A DNA stretch of 54,276 bases from an uncultured Gammaproteobacteria bacterium (GCA_913043815.1 CAJWNY010000010.1:1-54276); one strand, 5' to 3'. Counted from the stretch's first letter, positions 37,216 through 45,852 are shown. The notes: generated by a model from the letters alone, not told the origin. A program made the numbers and translations.

Positions 37216-37971
37216 CTAAAAGCTTGAAAAGTCCGCCTGCCTGCGCTCCTTGAACGCAGCTACGGCCTCCAAATTAGCTGGCCCACCCATCAAATTGGCT
37301 AGCGCAACGCCTTCTATCTTGTAAGCTGCGCGCAAGCCTTCGCGCCGCGGCGCCATCATTAGCTCCTTGGTATCGACAAGGGATGACAACGGCTGGGCAG
37401 CCAGAATTTGCGCATGTTCGTAAACCTTGCTCAACAGCTGCTCGCTCTCTGTCACAGCAAATACCAGGCCTAAATCTTTACAAGTTTGAGCATCCATCCA
37501 TTGAGAACTCAAAAGCCCCCAAAATGCATTTTGATAGCCCATTAATTGAGGGAAAGTAATAGTGCTACCGGCCTCTGCGGTTAAACCTAAAGAGGTAAAA
37601 GGACAGCGCAGACGAGCGCCGTCGGCCATAAAAACCAAGTCAGCCAAACCACAAATAGTGCAACCAAAGCCAACGCCTAACCCATTAATCGCCAGCAGAA
37701 TGGGTTTAGGGAATTCAATAATAGCCTCAAACATGCCGGGGAAACCGTACATAGGAGCCGCTCCTCCGCGCTCGGCCGCCAAATCCATGCCCGCAGAAAA
37801 TGCTCTGCCAGTGCCAGTGATTACCAATACTTTGACACTGTCATCCACTGCAGCGGCCAAAACGTCAGCGGCCACCGCATCAAACATATCGTCGTTAAAT
37901 GCATTTAGGGCTTCTGGGCGATTAAAGGCGAGGGTTCTTACCGCGCCGCTATTACTGATCGATGTGAGCAT
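37216..37971 (-). CDS. Crotonase-family protein, peroxisomal-type enoyl-CoA isomerase-like (ECI2-like)
   Basis: The 251-residue protein has the oxyanion segments AFSAGMDLA (57-65) and GVGFGCTI (99-106). The two hydratase glutamate positions are T105 and F125, but a glutamate appears eight residues after the second, E133 in LTAEAGSTITFPQLMG. That is where peroxisomal ECI2 and yeast Eci1 carry their catalytic glutamate. A 3-enoyl to 2-enoyl-CoA isomerase function is favoured over hydration. An AAGGATAAG site precedes the ATG at 37971. It lies between the small unknown gene and the extradiol-like gene without clear operon partners. Confidence 0.82.
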   Translation of the reverse strand: MLTSISNSGAVRTLAFNRPEALNAFNDDMFDAVAADVLAAAVDDSVKVLVITGTGRAFSAGMDLAAERGGAAPMYGFPGMFEAIIEFPKPILLAINGLGVGFGCTICGLADLVFMADGARLRCPFTSLGLTAEAGSTITFPQLMGYQNAFWGLLSSQWMDAQTCKDLGLVFAVTESEQLLSKVYEHAQILAAQPLSSLVDTKELMMAPRREGLRAAYKIEGVALANLMGGPANLEAVAAFKERRQADFSSF

Positions 37972-38120
37972 TTTCTTATCCTTAAGACTATCTTATATCT
38001 TACTAGCAAAAAGTTTAGCCCAAATTACTTACTCGACACAAAATAAAGCGTGCTCTTTTTCCTTGAGCAGAGCAACTTTCCGACATAATTTTAAGCTTAC
38101 TCAGCACTTTTGGACCGACA

Positions 38121-39038
38121 ATGACTGCCATCAAAGATCTACTTTATGTGCGCTTCGAAATCGAAGACTTAGTCAGGCAAACTCAATTTCTTACAGATTT
38201 TGGCTTTGAAGTCTCACGAGAAGAAAATCGACTTTTGGCCAGAGGCTACGATAGCGCGCCTTACATTTATATAGCCGAGCAGGCCAAGGGGCAAGCAAAG
38301 TTCAAAGGCACGGGATTTGAGGCGCTAACGCAGTCAGAGTTAGAGCGTATTGCCGCAATCGATAATGTCGCAATAGAGAATATAGACCTCCCCGGAGGCG
38401 GACTAAGAGCACGAATGGTCGATCCTGACGGCAATGAAGTAGACATTGTTTATGGCGTATCGCAAGCCAGCAAGTTGCCGCCACCATTTCGACCACCATT
38501 TAATCAAGAGGATCAGGACAGCCCTAGGCAAGGCCAAAGGGTTAGCTTTACTGCAACCGCACCCAGCATTAAACGGCTTGGACACTGCGTATTGAATGTC
38601 ACAAATTTTCGCATCAGCGAAACCTGGTACAAAGAGCGCATTGGTTTTATCACCTGTGACGAAATTTATATCGGTAACGCGGAGAAAACATTGGGCACAT
38701 TTATGCGGTTGGACCGAGGTGAGGAATATGTAGACCACCACACTCTATTTTTAGTCGGCGCAGGCCACAGCAAATTTAATCATGCGGCTTTCGAAGTCTG
38801 CCATTGGGACTACATCATGCAGTCCCACCACTTTCTCGCGCAAAAGGGTTATGGGCAGCGCTGGGGAGTGGGCAAGCACGTATTAGGCAGCCAAGTTTTA
38901 GACTATTGGAAAGACCCCTTCGGATTTACCCTAGAACACTTTACTGACGGTGACCTGTTCAACCGCTCTTTTGGCTCGCACAAACAACCGATAGAGAAGC
39001 TCTTAGCCGTGCACTGGGGCCCAGAGGGCTCCCCTTAA
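38121..39038 (+). CDS. Two-domain VOC protein with type I extradiol dioxygenase metal triad
   Basis: This 305-residue protein has two beta-alpha-beta-beta-beta modules (about 4-115 and 150-290). In the second, H155 (GHCVLNV), H221 (FNHAAFEV) and E272 (TLEHF) match the iron ligands of BphC-type extradiol dioxygenases (H146, H210, E260) with near-equal spacing. H206-H207 sit where BphC has its acid-base histidine, and Tyr262 lies near the BphC Tyr position. It could therefore cleave a catechol-like ring in the meta position. No other ring-cleavage genes are adjacent, though the HpaI-type aldolase is 1.5 kb away. A hairpin terminator follows its stop. Confidence 0.8.
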   Translation: MTAIKDLLYVRFEIEDLVRQTQFLTDFGFEVSREENRLLARGYDSAPYIYIAEQAKGQAKFKGTGFEALTQSELERIAAIDNVAIENIDLPGGGLRARMVDPDGNEVDIVYGVSQASKLPPPFRPPFNQEDQDSPRQGQRVSFTATAPSIKRLGHCVLNVTNFRISETWYKERIGFITCDEIYIGNAEKTLGTFMRLDRGEEYVDHHTLFLVGAGHSKFNHAAFEVCHWDYIMQSHHFLAQKGYGQRWGVGKHVLGSQVLDYWKDPFGFTLEHFTDGDLFNRSFGSHKQPIEKLLAVHWGPEGSP

Positions 39039-39067
39039 GTTAACGCAAGCAACGTTGACTCGTTTTT
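39038..39067 (+). terminator. Rho-independent terminator of the extradiol-like gene
   Basis: Starting at the last base of the stop codon, AGTTAACG and CGTTGACT pair over 8 positions (one G-U) around a 7-base loop, followed by CGTTTTTAG. The U-run and position directly after the gene support an intrinsic terminator on the plus strand. Confidence 0.65.
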
Positions 39068-39104
39068 AGAGAACCAGCGGGTATCAATGTGAGACTAGCA
39101 ACAG

Positions 39105-39404
39105 CTAGGTTGCTGCAACTACGCCCTCTAGCAGAGCAATATTGGCGTTTGAGGCTGCCCAGCGATGTGACGCCAACTGTTGATACTCTGTGCTGTTGTA
39201 CCACGCTTTAGCAGCCTCGACTGATGGGAACTCAATCAGCACCGTACGCGAGCAGGTCCACTGCCCTTCCCATACCTGGGGGGCTTCATCTACAGCGAGC
39301 ATCTTGCCTTCATAACGAACAAAAATTTCCATAAATCCTTGTTCGTAAAGCGCGTATTTTTCGCGGTTCTGAATGTTTATTTGCGCCGTTACGTAGGTAG
39401 TCAT
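39105..39404 (-). CDS. DUF1330 family protein
   Basis: The 99-residue protein has the DUF1330 ferredoxin-like pattern: TAQINIQNREKYALYEQ at the start, a middle FVRYEGKMLAVD, VLIEFPSVEAAKAWYNS and the C-terminal EYQQL segment. Its role is unknown; family members occur beside catabolic enzymes and resemble ABM and NIPSNAP folds, of which this window has one each. An AGAGGA site precedes the ATG at 39404. A 6-bp hairpin AGCAAC/GTTGCT at 39097-39114 overlaps its stop codon without a U-run. Confidence 0.85.
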   Translation of the reverse strand: MTTYVTAQINIQNREKYALYEQGFMEIFVRYEGKMLAVDEAPQVWEGQWTCSRTVLIEFPSVEAAKAWYNSTEYQQLASHRWAASNANIALLEGVVAAT

Positions 39405-39462
39405 TCTTCAGTCCTCTTAATTCTCGTAGGATCTTATAAGTTCCTCACAGATCCTCCTAATT

Positions 39463-39490
39463 AAAAGAGGCCCCTAGTGGGGCTTCTTTT
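39463..39490. terminator. Bidirectional intrinsic terminator
   Basis: AAAAGA-G-GCCCC and GGGGC-T-TCTTTT form a 12-position stem (one G-U) with a TAGT loop. U-rich tails exist on both strands. It sits just after the remnants of the esterase pseudogene in minus-strand reading, and before the DUF1330 gene. Confidence 0.75.
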
Positions 39491-39885
39491 ACAAACTGCT
39501 TCCGGCCTATGCCACGCTGCATTAAAGGCGCAAACGCCGCCGCTAGATATACCACATATAGCTCGGTCTACTTCTTGCTGACTCAATGTCTCACCTCGCG
39601 TTGCTGGCAACAACCCATCAGCAATCAAGGTTTCCAACACATTCACCGAGCGAATACTGCCTTTGCCGCCCAGATAGCCGCGCCATCACTAAATACCAGT
39701 AGGTTTAAGGGCTGGGTATTGCTGACACCTTGAACAGGCACATATACGGAAATCTTTCGTTAGGTATTTTGATAAATACTTATCTTCCGCCCAATCTCGA
39801 AAAATATGCACCTCACCCTTAGCTATACCTCGACGCTCCTAGGCTTCAGCACATGGATGATAATGGGCATCCCCAGGGATATTAA
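39491..39885 (-). pseudogene. Decayed enterochelin-esterase-like (COG2382 type) hydrolase
   Basis: Minus-strand fragments in different frames match successive parts of one esterase family. First is PGDAHYHPCAEA, then an in-frame TAG at 39839-39841, then ERRGIAKGEVHIFRDWAEDK. After a frameshift come VYVPVQ and LNLLVFSDGAAIW (about 39690-39760). After a second frameshift near 39680, VNVLETLIADGLLPATRG leads directly into VDRAICGISSGGVCAFNAAW (about 39500-39645). The normal segment between the last two blocks is missing, and the C-terminal half with the catalytic Asp and His is gone; only the GISSGG nucleophile elbow remains. At least one stop, two frameshifts, one internal deletion and a truncation make it non-functional. 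Confidence 0.8.
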
Positions 39886-39948
39886 GCGCTTAAAAAACCT
39901 CTAATTGCATAAGACCCCCGTAATGTGCCTGAATAAAACAACTGCTCG

Positions 39949-41226
39949 TTATTCAACCAGCGCCTGATACACCCGAGCACGCAACTCACGACGAATGGGG
40001 TACGTAGATGACGGTATAAGCTGCGTAAAAAAAACTACAAATAGATCTTCTACAGGATCGATCCAGAAAAAAGTACTGGCAGCACCACCCCAATGGTACT
40101 CACCCTTAGAAGTAATGATTGAAGCTTTAGGTGGGTCAAGAACAACTGCAAAACCTAAACCAAAGCCAATGCCGTCATAGCTGGTTTCACTCCAAACCGG
40201 CTGGCCCATAGCAGCCATATCACAGTCATTTGGCAGTTGATTAGCGCTCATAAATCGAACCGTCGTTGGGCTTAGCAATCGGGACCCATCCAACACTCCA
40301 CCATTCAATAACATCTGACAAAAGCGCCCATAGTCACCAATACTACCGACCAATCCGCCGCCGCCTGAATCAGACTTAGGCGCATTGAAATAGCGCGACT
40401 TACTCGACCCTTCCTGGAGCGTTAAACCAAGCCGATTCTCCTTCTTATCATTCAAAGCGGCCTTGCCCACACTACTCATATCGACACCGTTTGCAGGACC
40501 ATAAAGAGCAGAAAAGCGATCTCGGTTTTCCGCTTTCACTTGAAACGCAGTGTCATGCATTTGCAATGGTATAAAAATTCTCTGTTGGAAAAAATCAGCC
40601 AAGCGCATACCTGACCAAATTTCTACAAGCCGACCTAATACATCTGTGGATACGCTATAATTCCACTGACTACCAGGCTGGGAAATCAGCGGGATCTTGG
40701 CAAGGCGCGTGACAATCTCAGCCAAGCTATCATCAAAGTTAATAAACTCAATCTTCTCTTTACGATATTCGGCGTCTACTACATTGCTCTGCATAAACCC
40801 ATAAGTCAGCCCAGAGGTATGAGACATTAGGTGCTTTACCAAAATCGGGCTGGCTTGCGCTACTGTCTGGCTAACGCTGGCATCGCCGCCCTGCCAAACG
40901 GGTGTATTCGCAAACTCTGGAATATATTTAGCTATCGGGTCGTCAAGTTGAAAGTAGCCCTGTTCATAAAGCATCATTGCGGCGACGGAAGTAATGGGTT
41001 TAGACATTGAATATATCCGCACCACACTGTCTTCATTAAATGGCTTAGCGACTTCCTTATCAGCAAAACCTGTAGCTTGCAGGTAGGAGATTTTTCCTTG
41101 GCGAGAAATCATCACGCTGGCCCCAGCCAGCCGCTCACTGCTCACTTGCTCCTCTAGCCATTGGGTAACACGCTCTAGGCGGTCTTCACACATACCTACT
41201 GTAGATGGATTAACTTTCTCTAACAT
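39949..41226 (-). CDS. Serine hydrolase, class C beta-lactamase/EstB-like esterase
   Basis: This 425-residue protein has the S73-M-S-K76 catalytic motif in IYSMSKPITS, a Tyr motif YSV in WNYSVSTDVLG near 208, and HWGGAAST near 385 as the third motif. These indicate a beta-lactamase-fold esterase, like EstB or the lovastatin side-chain transferase LovD, rather than a resistance enzyme. No signal peptide is seen, so it is probably cytoplasmic. A GAGGAAA site precedes the ATG. The GPH transporter and acetyltransferase lie upstream on the same strand with a 77-base gap, so the three may be one unit. Confidence 0.88.
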   Translation of the reverse strand: MLEKVNPSTVGMCEDRLERVTQWLEEQVSSERLAGASVMISRQGKISYLQATGFADKEVAKPFNEDSVVRIYSMSKPITSVAAMMLYEQGYFQLDDPIAKYIPEFANTPVWQGGDASVSQTVAQASPILVKHLMSHTSGLTYGFMQSNVVDAEYRKEKIEFINFDDSLAEIVTRLAKIPLISQPGSQWNYSVSTDVLGRLVEIWSGMRLADFFQQRIFIPLQMHDTAFQVKAENRDRFSALYGPANGVDMSSVGKAALNDKKENRLGLTLQEGSSKSRYFNAPKSDSGGGGLVGSIGDYGRFCQMLLNGGVLDGSRLLSPTTVRFMSANQLPNDCDMAAMGQPVWSETSYDGIGFGLGFAVVLDPPKASIITSKGEYHWGGAASTFFWIDPVEDLFVVFFTQLIPSSTYPIRRELRARVYQALVE

Positions 41227-41303
41227 CTAATTTCCTCAAAACTTTTAAACTAGTATCCAGCTTTTCGACAGGGCGATAAAGGCACTCTTTGCCAGTCGGA
41301 CAA

Positions 41304-42770
41304 TTAATGATCAGGTAGCAGAGCCTGAATATCGGCAAGCTTATCTCTAGACAATGAATACCGGCTCAGCAAATAAACCGGCAGAAAAAACAAACAGGGC
41401 ACCAACAAACCGTCCACCACACCCAGAGCGATTAGGGTATCCGCCGGAATCCCCCCCGGCAAAGCCTGAGTTGGAAAGGCAATAACATGTTCTAGAAGCA
41501 ACCCGCCTACCAATAGCCCAAAACCCGCTGTGGTCTTACTGGCAAAACTAAATGCAGAGGCAAACACTCCTTCCTGACGCCGCCCTACCAACAACTGCTG
41601 TTCGTCAACCATATCAGGCAACATAGCCACAACCATCACCGAAAACAGCGTGACAAAAAACATTTGGATACAGGTGAACAACACCAGCAGTGGCAATAAT
41701 TTTGCATCGCCATTATCTGGCCAAATATCGGTAAATCTAAACGACACCTTAGTGATCAAAGTGATAATCAACAACATTAAACAAACTACAGCTATATCGC
41801 GTTTGTTGAAGCGACGTTGTATCGGGCCAGCAATGGCCAGGGCTATGAAGGCGAAAGTAATCGATACCCCAAGCCAGCGAAGATCTTCGCTGCGTAGCTC
41901 CCAAAAATAGGTATTCATATAAATATCAAATACCGCGCCAGTACCTGCGGTAGCAAAAAAGGTCAGCGAGACGGCAAAAAACAAACGGAAGTTTCTGCTT
42001 GCAAACGCAAGCCGAACCTCCGTTAAAAACAGATTCAATTCTAATGGCGCAGGATCAGTAGGTTGGCGTAAATAGGGTATTTGGTTGCGGGTAAAATGCG
42101 TGGTAATTGCCGCCCACAACATAACTAAGCCCGCTAACCAAAAAGCAAGTACAGAGTAATTATTAACGTCAAGTTGACCGTAGCTCTCACCAACGTCCGG
42201 CATGATAAACGTGTAGACAAAAACCTGAAAAGCGATACCGCCAACCCACGCCATGGCCACTCGATAAACCACAATACTCGTACGTTCTTCATAATCATCG
42301 GTGAGTTCGGCGGAGAGAGCAGCCCAGGGCACAACGTAGAGCGTAAACGCCAGCCGCGCTGAAATGGCCCAAAAACATAGCCATGCCAGCAACGCCTGCT
42401 GGCTTTCCCATTTTGGTGGTGAAAAAAGACAAAACAAAGATATGCCCAAAGGCAGAATGGCCAAATACATAAAGACATGGCGACGCCCAAGACTGGGGAA
42501 CAGTCGCGGCTTAAAGTTATCCGAAATAGCGCCCATCAAGGGGTCAGTGACGGCATCAACAAGAAGTGTAATGGCCAACACCAGTGAGACCCAGCTGGCG
42601 GACAAACCTAGAATTTGCGAGTAGTAGAGCAGTAGAAAAGTACTGAAAACGAAATCTTTATAATTGCCGGGCATGGAACCTACGCCGTGGGCTAACTTGG
42701 TGGCAATGGACACGCGCCCTGATCTGGCCTCAGGGCGAAGGTATTGCGAGGCGTTATCAGCCGCTCTCAT
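41304..42770 (-). CDS. GPH-type (glycoside-pentoside-hexuronide:cation symporter) MFS transporter
   Basis: The 488-residue protein has about 12 hydrophobic segments and GPH/MelB-like features: KLAHGVGSMPGNYKDFVFSTFLLLYY near the start, TDPLMGAISDNFK and the SLGRRHVFMY segment near 75-90. GPH carriers usually import sugars or glycosides with Na+ or H+, but marine members often sit beside lipid and steroid genes. The ATG at 42770 overlaps the acetyltransferase TGA by one base (TGATG), so translation is coupled. A TTG one codon earlier is possible. Confidence 0.88.
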   Translation of the reverse strand: MRAADNASQYLRPEARSGRVSIATKLAHGVGSMPGNYKDFVFSTFLLLYYSQILGLSASWVSLVLAITLLVDAVTDPLMGAISDNFKPRLFPSLGRRHVFMYLAILPLGISLFCLFSPPKWESQQALLAWLCFWAISARLAFTLYVVPWAALSAELTDDYEERTSIVVYRVAMAWVGGIAFQVFVYTFIMPDVGESYGQLDVNNYSVLAFWLAGLVMLWAAITTHFTRNQIPYLRQPTDPAPLELNLFLTEVRLAFASRNFRLFFAVSLTFFATAGTGAVFDIYMNTYFWELRSEDLRWLGVSITFAFIALAIAGPIQRRFNKRDIAVVCLMLLIITLITKVSFRFTDIWPDNGDAKLLPLLVLFTCIQMFFVTLFSVMVVAMLPDMVDEQQLLVGRRQEGVFASAFSFASKTTAGFGLLVGGLLLEHVIAFPTQALPGGIPADTLIALGVVDGLLVPCLFFLPVYLLSRYSLSRDKLADIQALLPDH

Positions 42771-44029
42771 CAATAGTGGTCCGGACAGTGTGGCGCGTAC
42801 TGAGTGCCCATGAGTCTGTCAAGGCGGGCAATGGCATTTGTTTGTGCGCTAAGCAAGCCCCAGTTGGCTAAGTCTTGGGCTCGGTGCATACCACAGAAAA
42901 TGGACGTTAAGCTTTTAATAGACAACGTGACGTCTGGCTCATCGCTACTTGGCTGAACGCTGGCCTCGCCATCCTCACTACACAGACGCCAACAGCCATT
43001 ATTCCAAGGCGCCAGGTCATCTCCAGCAATGCCAACTTTAATGTCATCACTCACACTATAACCGCGCTGAGCCAGTGCGTTAGGGGCATCCACAATACGC
43101 CACCAACTGGCTTCGGTATCTTGGCTGTGCAACATCCTTGGTTCTTGAAACAGGGCCAGCGCAGGATCATCCATGGGCGCATTCGCCCAGACCACCCGCC
43201 CAACCAAATCGTGCTTGCCGATGAATTGCCAAAGGCTTTGATAGGCCGCCAAGTCTAACCAAGCAAAATCGCGAATTTTAATTTCTTGGGAACGCGCTCG
43301 GTTAGCTACAAGATTAGACCGCAAGGTGTAAACAACATATCCGAGTGGCGCTTCAAGTGTACCTGCTAAAGCAATATATACCGGGCCATCGGTGGTAGTT
43401 TCATCTAACGTGCTATTCAGCCATAAAGACTTACCTCGATGCAGATAGCCCGTGCGCTGGGCGATAAAATTTTTGTAGACCTCGCGAGCAGCGTCTAGCC
43501 CTTGCGCTGGCGTGTATCTAGTCACCACAGGTGACTCTAAGAAGGCGCTGGATTTATCCAAACTTAGCTGAATATCAACAGTATCTACCGCATAGTTTCG
43601 ATTCATACCCGCATGGGTAAAGCCATAACGCTGATAAATAGCCGCTTGAGAAGCCCAAAGCCCAGCAACACTTTGACCGCGTTCTTTTTGCTCTGCGAAA
43701 GCCCTAGTCATAATTTTGCGTAGCAAACCCATTCGCCGATATTCGGGCCGAGTACCCACAGTAGAAATTCCCGCTATGGCCATAGCCTTGCCATTCACAC
43801 GAGTAGTAAACGGGAATGCGCAGAATGATGTAGCCATGGTGGCTTGACCTTTCTCTGTGCGAGTCGCTTGGTCAAACGCGCATAAGGTCCACTCAGCCTT
43901 CGTACTCTTGGCGACCACATTGTCTTCGCCATCACCAAACGCTCCAGCGTACGAGTAAGAACCCATAAGCCCAAGTTGACCCATCTCTGCATCAGTAGCA
44001 GGTCTAATATCAAATCCCTCAAATTCCAA
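42770..44029 (-). CDS. Eis-like GNAT N-acetyltransferase with SCP2-like C-terminal domain
   Basis: This 419-residue protein has an N-terminal GNAT domain with the acetyl-CoA loop VGTRPEYRRMGLLRKIM (about 90-106), followed by IYQRYGFTHAG, then a second degenerate GNAT fold and a sterol-carrier-like C-terminal domain. This is the order of the Eis family. The C-terminus ends in Tyr, where Eis uses its terminal carboxylate as base. A TTG at 44029 has GGGGAG at 5 bases and is preferred over the longer TTG at 44047. Its stop overlaps the GPH transporter start. Eis enzymes acetylate amines such as aminoglycosides; the substrate here is unknown. Confidence 0.85.
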   Translation of the reverse strand: MEFEGFDIRPATDAEMGQLGLMGSYSYAGAFGDGEDNVVAKSTKAEWTLCAFDQATRTEKGQATMATSFCAFPFTTRVNGKAMAIAGISTVGTRPEYRRMGLLRKIMTRAFAEQKERGQSVAGLWASQAAIYQRYGFTHAGMNRNYAVDTVDIQLSLDKSSAFLESPVVTRYTPAQGLDAAREVYKNFIAQRTGYLHRGKSLWLNSTLDETTTDGPVYIALAGTLEAPLGYVVYTLRSNLVANRARSQEIKIRDFAWLDLAAYQSLWQFIGKHDLVGRVVWANAPMDDPALALFQEPRMLHSQDTEASWWRIVDAPNALAQRGYSVSDDIKVGIAGDDLAPWNNGCWRLCSEDGEASVQPSSDEPDVTLSIKSLTSIFCGMHRAQDLANWGLLSAQTNAIARLDRLMGTQYAPHCPDHY

Positions 44030-44091
44030 AGCGCACTCCCCTCTCAATTTTTAGCAAAAGCCCTGTTTAAAAACTGCTTTTAAGAGCCGAT

Positions 44092-45144
44092 CTAATTAGC
44101 GTTTTCAGCCTGTTCAGCCAACGCCTCACTTTCTAACAGCCGCGCACCGCGCAGGATATTGCCCATCGCGTAGTTGCCTTCATGACAAGCGTACTCATAA
44201 ACCTTGTCCTGAGAGGTTTGCCAAACATAGGCACCGCTCCAAGGCTCCGTCCACGCGGTGTCGTCTTTCACAGTGAAGTCATAAAGTAAGTTGCCGTCTT
44301 CTTGCAAAGTAAAACGCTCTATCAGATAAAGGTTTTCGTCACCCCCGTAAAGGCCGGTTTGGTTACGGAAATTGGTGGTTTCAACAACTAAGGTATCGCT
44401 TTCCCAGCGGCCAACGGCGTCGCCTAACCACGAACGATGACTGGCTGGTCCATGCTTAGAGTTCATTCGAATCACGCGAGCGTCATGAACCATTTCTAAT
44501 AGGATCATTATATGGTCTTCGGTCTGCACAATGCGCTTATAGTTGTTATAAAGACCAGGCAGACTCGGCGGACCTGCACTAAAACCGAGCAGGCAGCGTT
44601 CCGCCAGCGCCAAGTCTTCAGGCCCGTCGAAAGGACCATGTCCGCCTTTTTTTAGCCAAGACGCAGTGCCATCATTAGTGTAAGCAAAAGAGCTAAAATT
44701 ATCGGCCATAGCCTGGTTACCTCGGGGTGTTCTTGCAGGCTGTCGACCATTTACGGGCTGGTAAACAATGGAGGTTCTTATTTGTCCGTTCAGCTCAGAA
44801 ACGTCGCTACCTGGATCAACCCAAAACGTGTTGTAACCCCCTACACCGCCAGCGCCAAAACTGTGCTTACCGTCGCCGCCGCTGGGGGGAGCCTCCCGAT
44901 CTGGATCGCTGATTTGCTGAGCATCTGATTGCAGCAAGCCGCTCATTTGTTTCAGCACTTCGGCTTCTGCACGGGACATGAACTTTTTTTCGCCAAACTC
45001 TTCAGGCCGATTAAGCGGGGTTAGGGTGCCGCTGTCATAAAAACCGGACAAGTCAGGTTTGCCAGAGGTTGTGCGCTTGATATCCGCTTGAGCAAGTCCG
45101 GCCAAAAGCAAGCCGGCCAGAATTGAAAACAACCTTATGTACAT
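44092..45144 (-). CDS. Secreted protein of unknown function
   Basis: The 350-residue product has a signal peptide with likely cleavage after LAQA (about residue 20). The mature part begins GKPDLSGFYDSGTLTP. Conserved-looking elements include SHRSWLGDAVGRWESDTLVVET near 250-270, followed by ERFTLQEDGNLLYDFTVKDD and YEYACHEGNYAM near 325-336. I recognise this as a recurring secreted family in gammaproteobacterial and acidobacterial catabolic regions without a known function. An ATG at 45144 with GGGGA upstream is preferred over a longer start at 45192, which would not begin with a signal peptide. It is divergent from the NIPSNAP gene. Confidence 0.75.
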   Translation of the reverse strand: MYIRLFSILAGLLLAGLAQADIKRTTSGKPDLSGFYDSGTLTPLNRPEEFGEKKFMSRAEAEVLKQMSGLLQSDAQQISDPDREAPPSGGDGKHSFGAGGVGGYNTFWVDPGSDVSELNGQIRTSIVYQPVNGRQPARTPRGNQAMADNFSSFAYTNDGTASWLKKGGHGPFDGPEDLALAERCLLGFSAGPPSLPGLYNNYKRIVQTEDHIMILLEMVHDARVIRMNSKHGPASHRSWLGDAVGRWESDTLVVETTNFRNQTGLYGGDENLYLIERFTLQEDGNLLYDFTVKDDTAWTEPWSGAYVWQTSQDKVYEYACHEGNYAMGNILRGARLLESEALAEQAENAN

Positions 45145-45352
45145 ATCCCATTCCCCAGTTCGAGTTGTACTAGTGCTGAGCGATAAGCCCATGCCCAGAG
45201 CTTACCCCGCAAAGACTCAGCATTAAAGACGAAGGAATATGGGTAAAGATAGGCAAAAGTGCGAGCTAAAGTCGCCCTGTCTGCCAACTATCCATCTGGG
45301 TGAAGGGCATCTAATATATAGCGTAAATCAATCACTCAATACAGGCATCGTC

Positions 45353-45805
45353 ATGTTCACAAACAAGCCCCTAGTAAAAGTACTTTGCAAGCTGACCGCT
45401 CTACTGGGCAGCATTTTACTTACCTTTGTAAGCCTCAATAGTTTTGCGGACGATCATGAAGGTTACTCCCAGCACCCAGACAAGCGCGTCTATGAACTGC
45501 GCACTTACACCACCTTTCCCGGCAAGTTAGGCGCATTGGAAACGCGCTTTAGGGACCACACTATGGCGCTATTTGCTAAACACGGCATTGAAAATATCAG
45601 CTATTGGAAGCCACTGGAGCAGCCCAATACTTTGGTCTACGTAGTTGCACATCCAAGCCTTGCTGAAGCCGCTGTTGCGTGGCAAGCATTTGGCACCGAC
45701 CCAGCCTGGCAGGCAGTATATGCGGCCTCAATCAGCGACGGTCGTTTAGTCGCGGATATCAACAAGGTATTTATGACAAAGACAGACTATTCACCTTTGC
45801 CATAA
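45353..45805 (+). CDS. Secreted NIPSNAP-family protein
   Basis: The 150-residue form starts with a signal peptide ending near SFADD (about residues 30-33) and continues with the NIPSNAP pattern VYELRTYTTFPGKLGALETRFRDHTM and HGIENISYWKPL. A longer start at 45239 has a strong GAAGGA site but only 2 bases of spacing and would bury the signal 38 residues in, so 45353 is preferred; this is uncertain. Function is unknown: the fold is ferredoxin-like and the exported location is unusual. It converges with a crotonase gene and shares its divergent promoter region with the secreted unknown protein. Confidence 0.75.
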   Translation: MFTNKPLVKVLCKLTALLGSILLTFVSLNSFADDHEGYSQHPDKRVYELRTYTTFPGKLGALETRFRDHTMALFAKHGIENISYWKPLEQPNTLVYVVAHPSLAEAAVAWQAFGTDPAWQAVYAASISDGRLVADINKVFMTKTDYSPLP

Positions 45806-45827
45806 AGGCCGACACATCCGCGGTTCA

Positions 45828-45852
45828 AAAGGGCCGGGACTAGAACCCGGCC
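45828..45852 (-). terminator. Rho-independent terminator of the crotonase gene
   Basis: In minus-strand reading, GGCCGGG and CCCGGCC form a GC-rich 7-bp stem around a TTCTAGT loop that includes the TAG stop of the crotonase, followed by CCTTTTG. Position and composition suggest an intrinsic terminator. Confidence 0.6.

Noticed and set aside
37562-38209. 215-codon open frame on the plus strand
   Set aside because: It lies opposite the crotonase gene and its composition is the typical antisense image of crotonase oxyanion-hole sequence, rich in Ala, Ser and Pro; no own ribosome-binding site or domain is visible.
45239-45352. N-terminal extension of the NIPSNAP protein
   Set aside because: The GAAGGA site is only 2 bases from this ATG and the extension would place the signal peptide 38 residues inside; kept as an alternative, not chosen.
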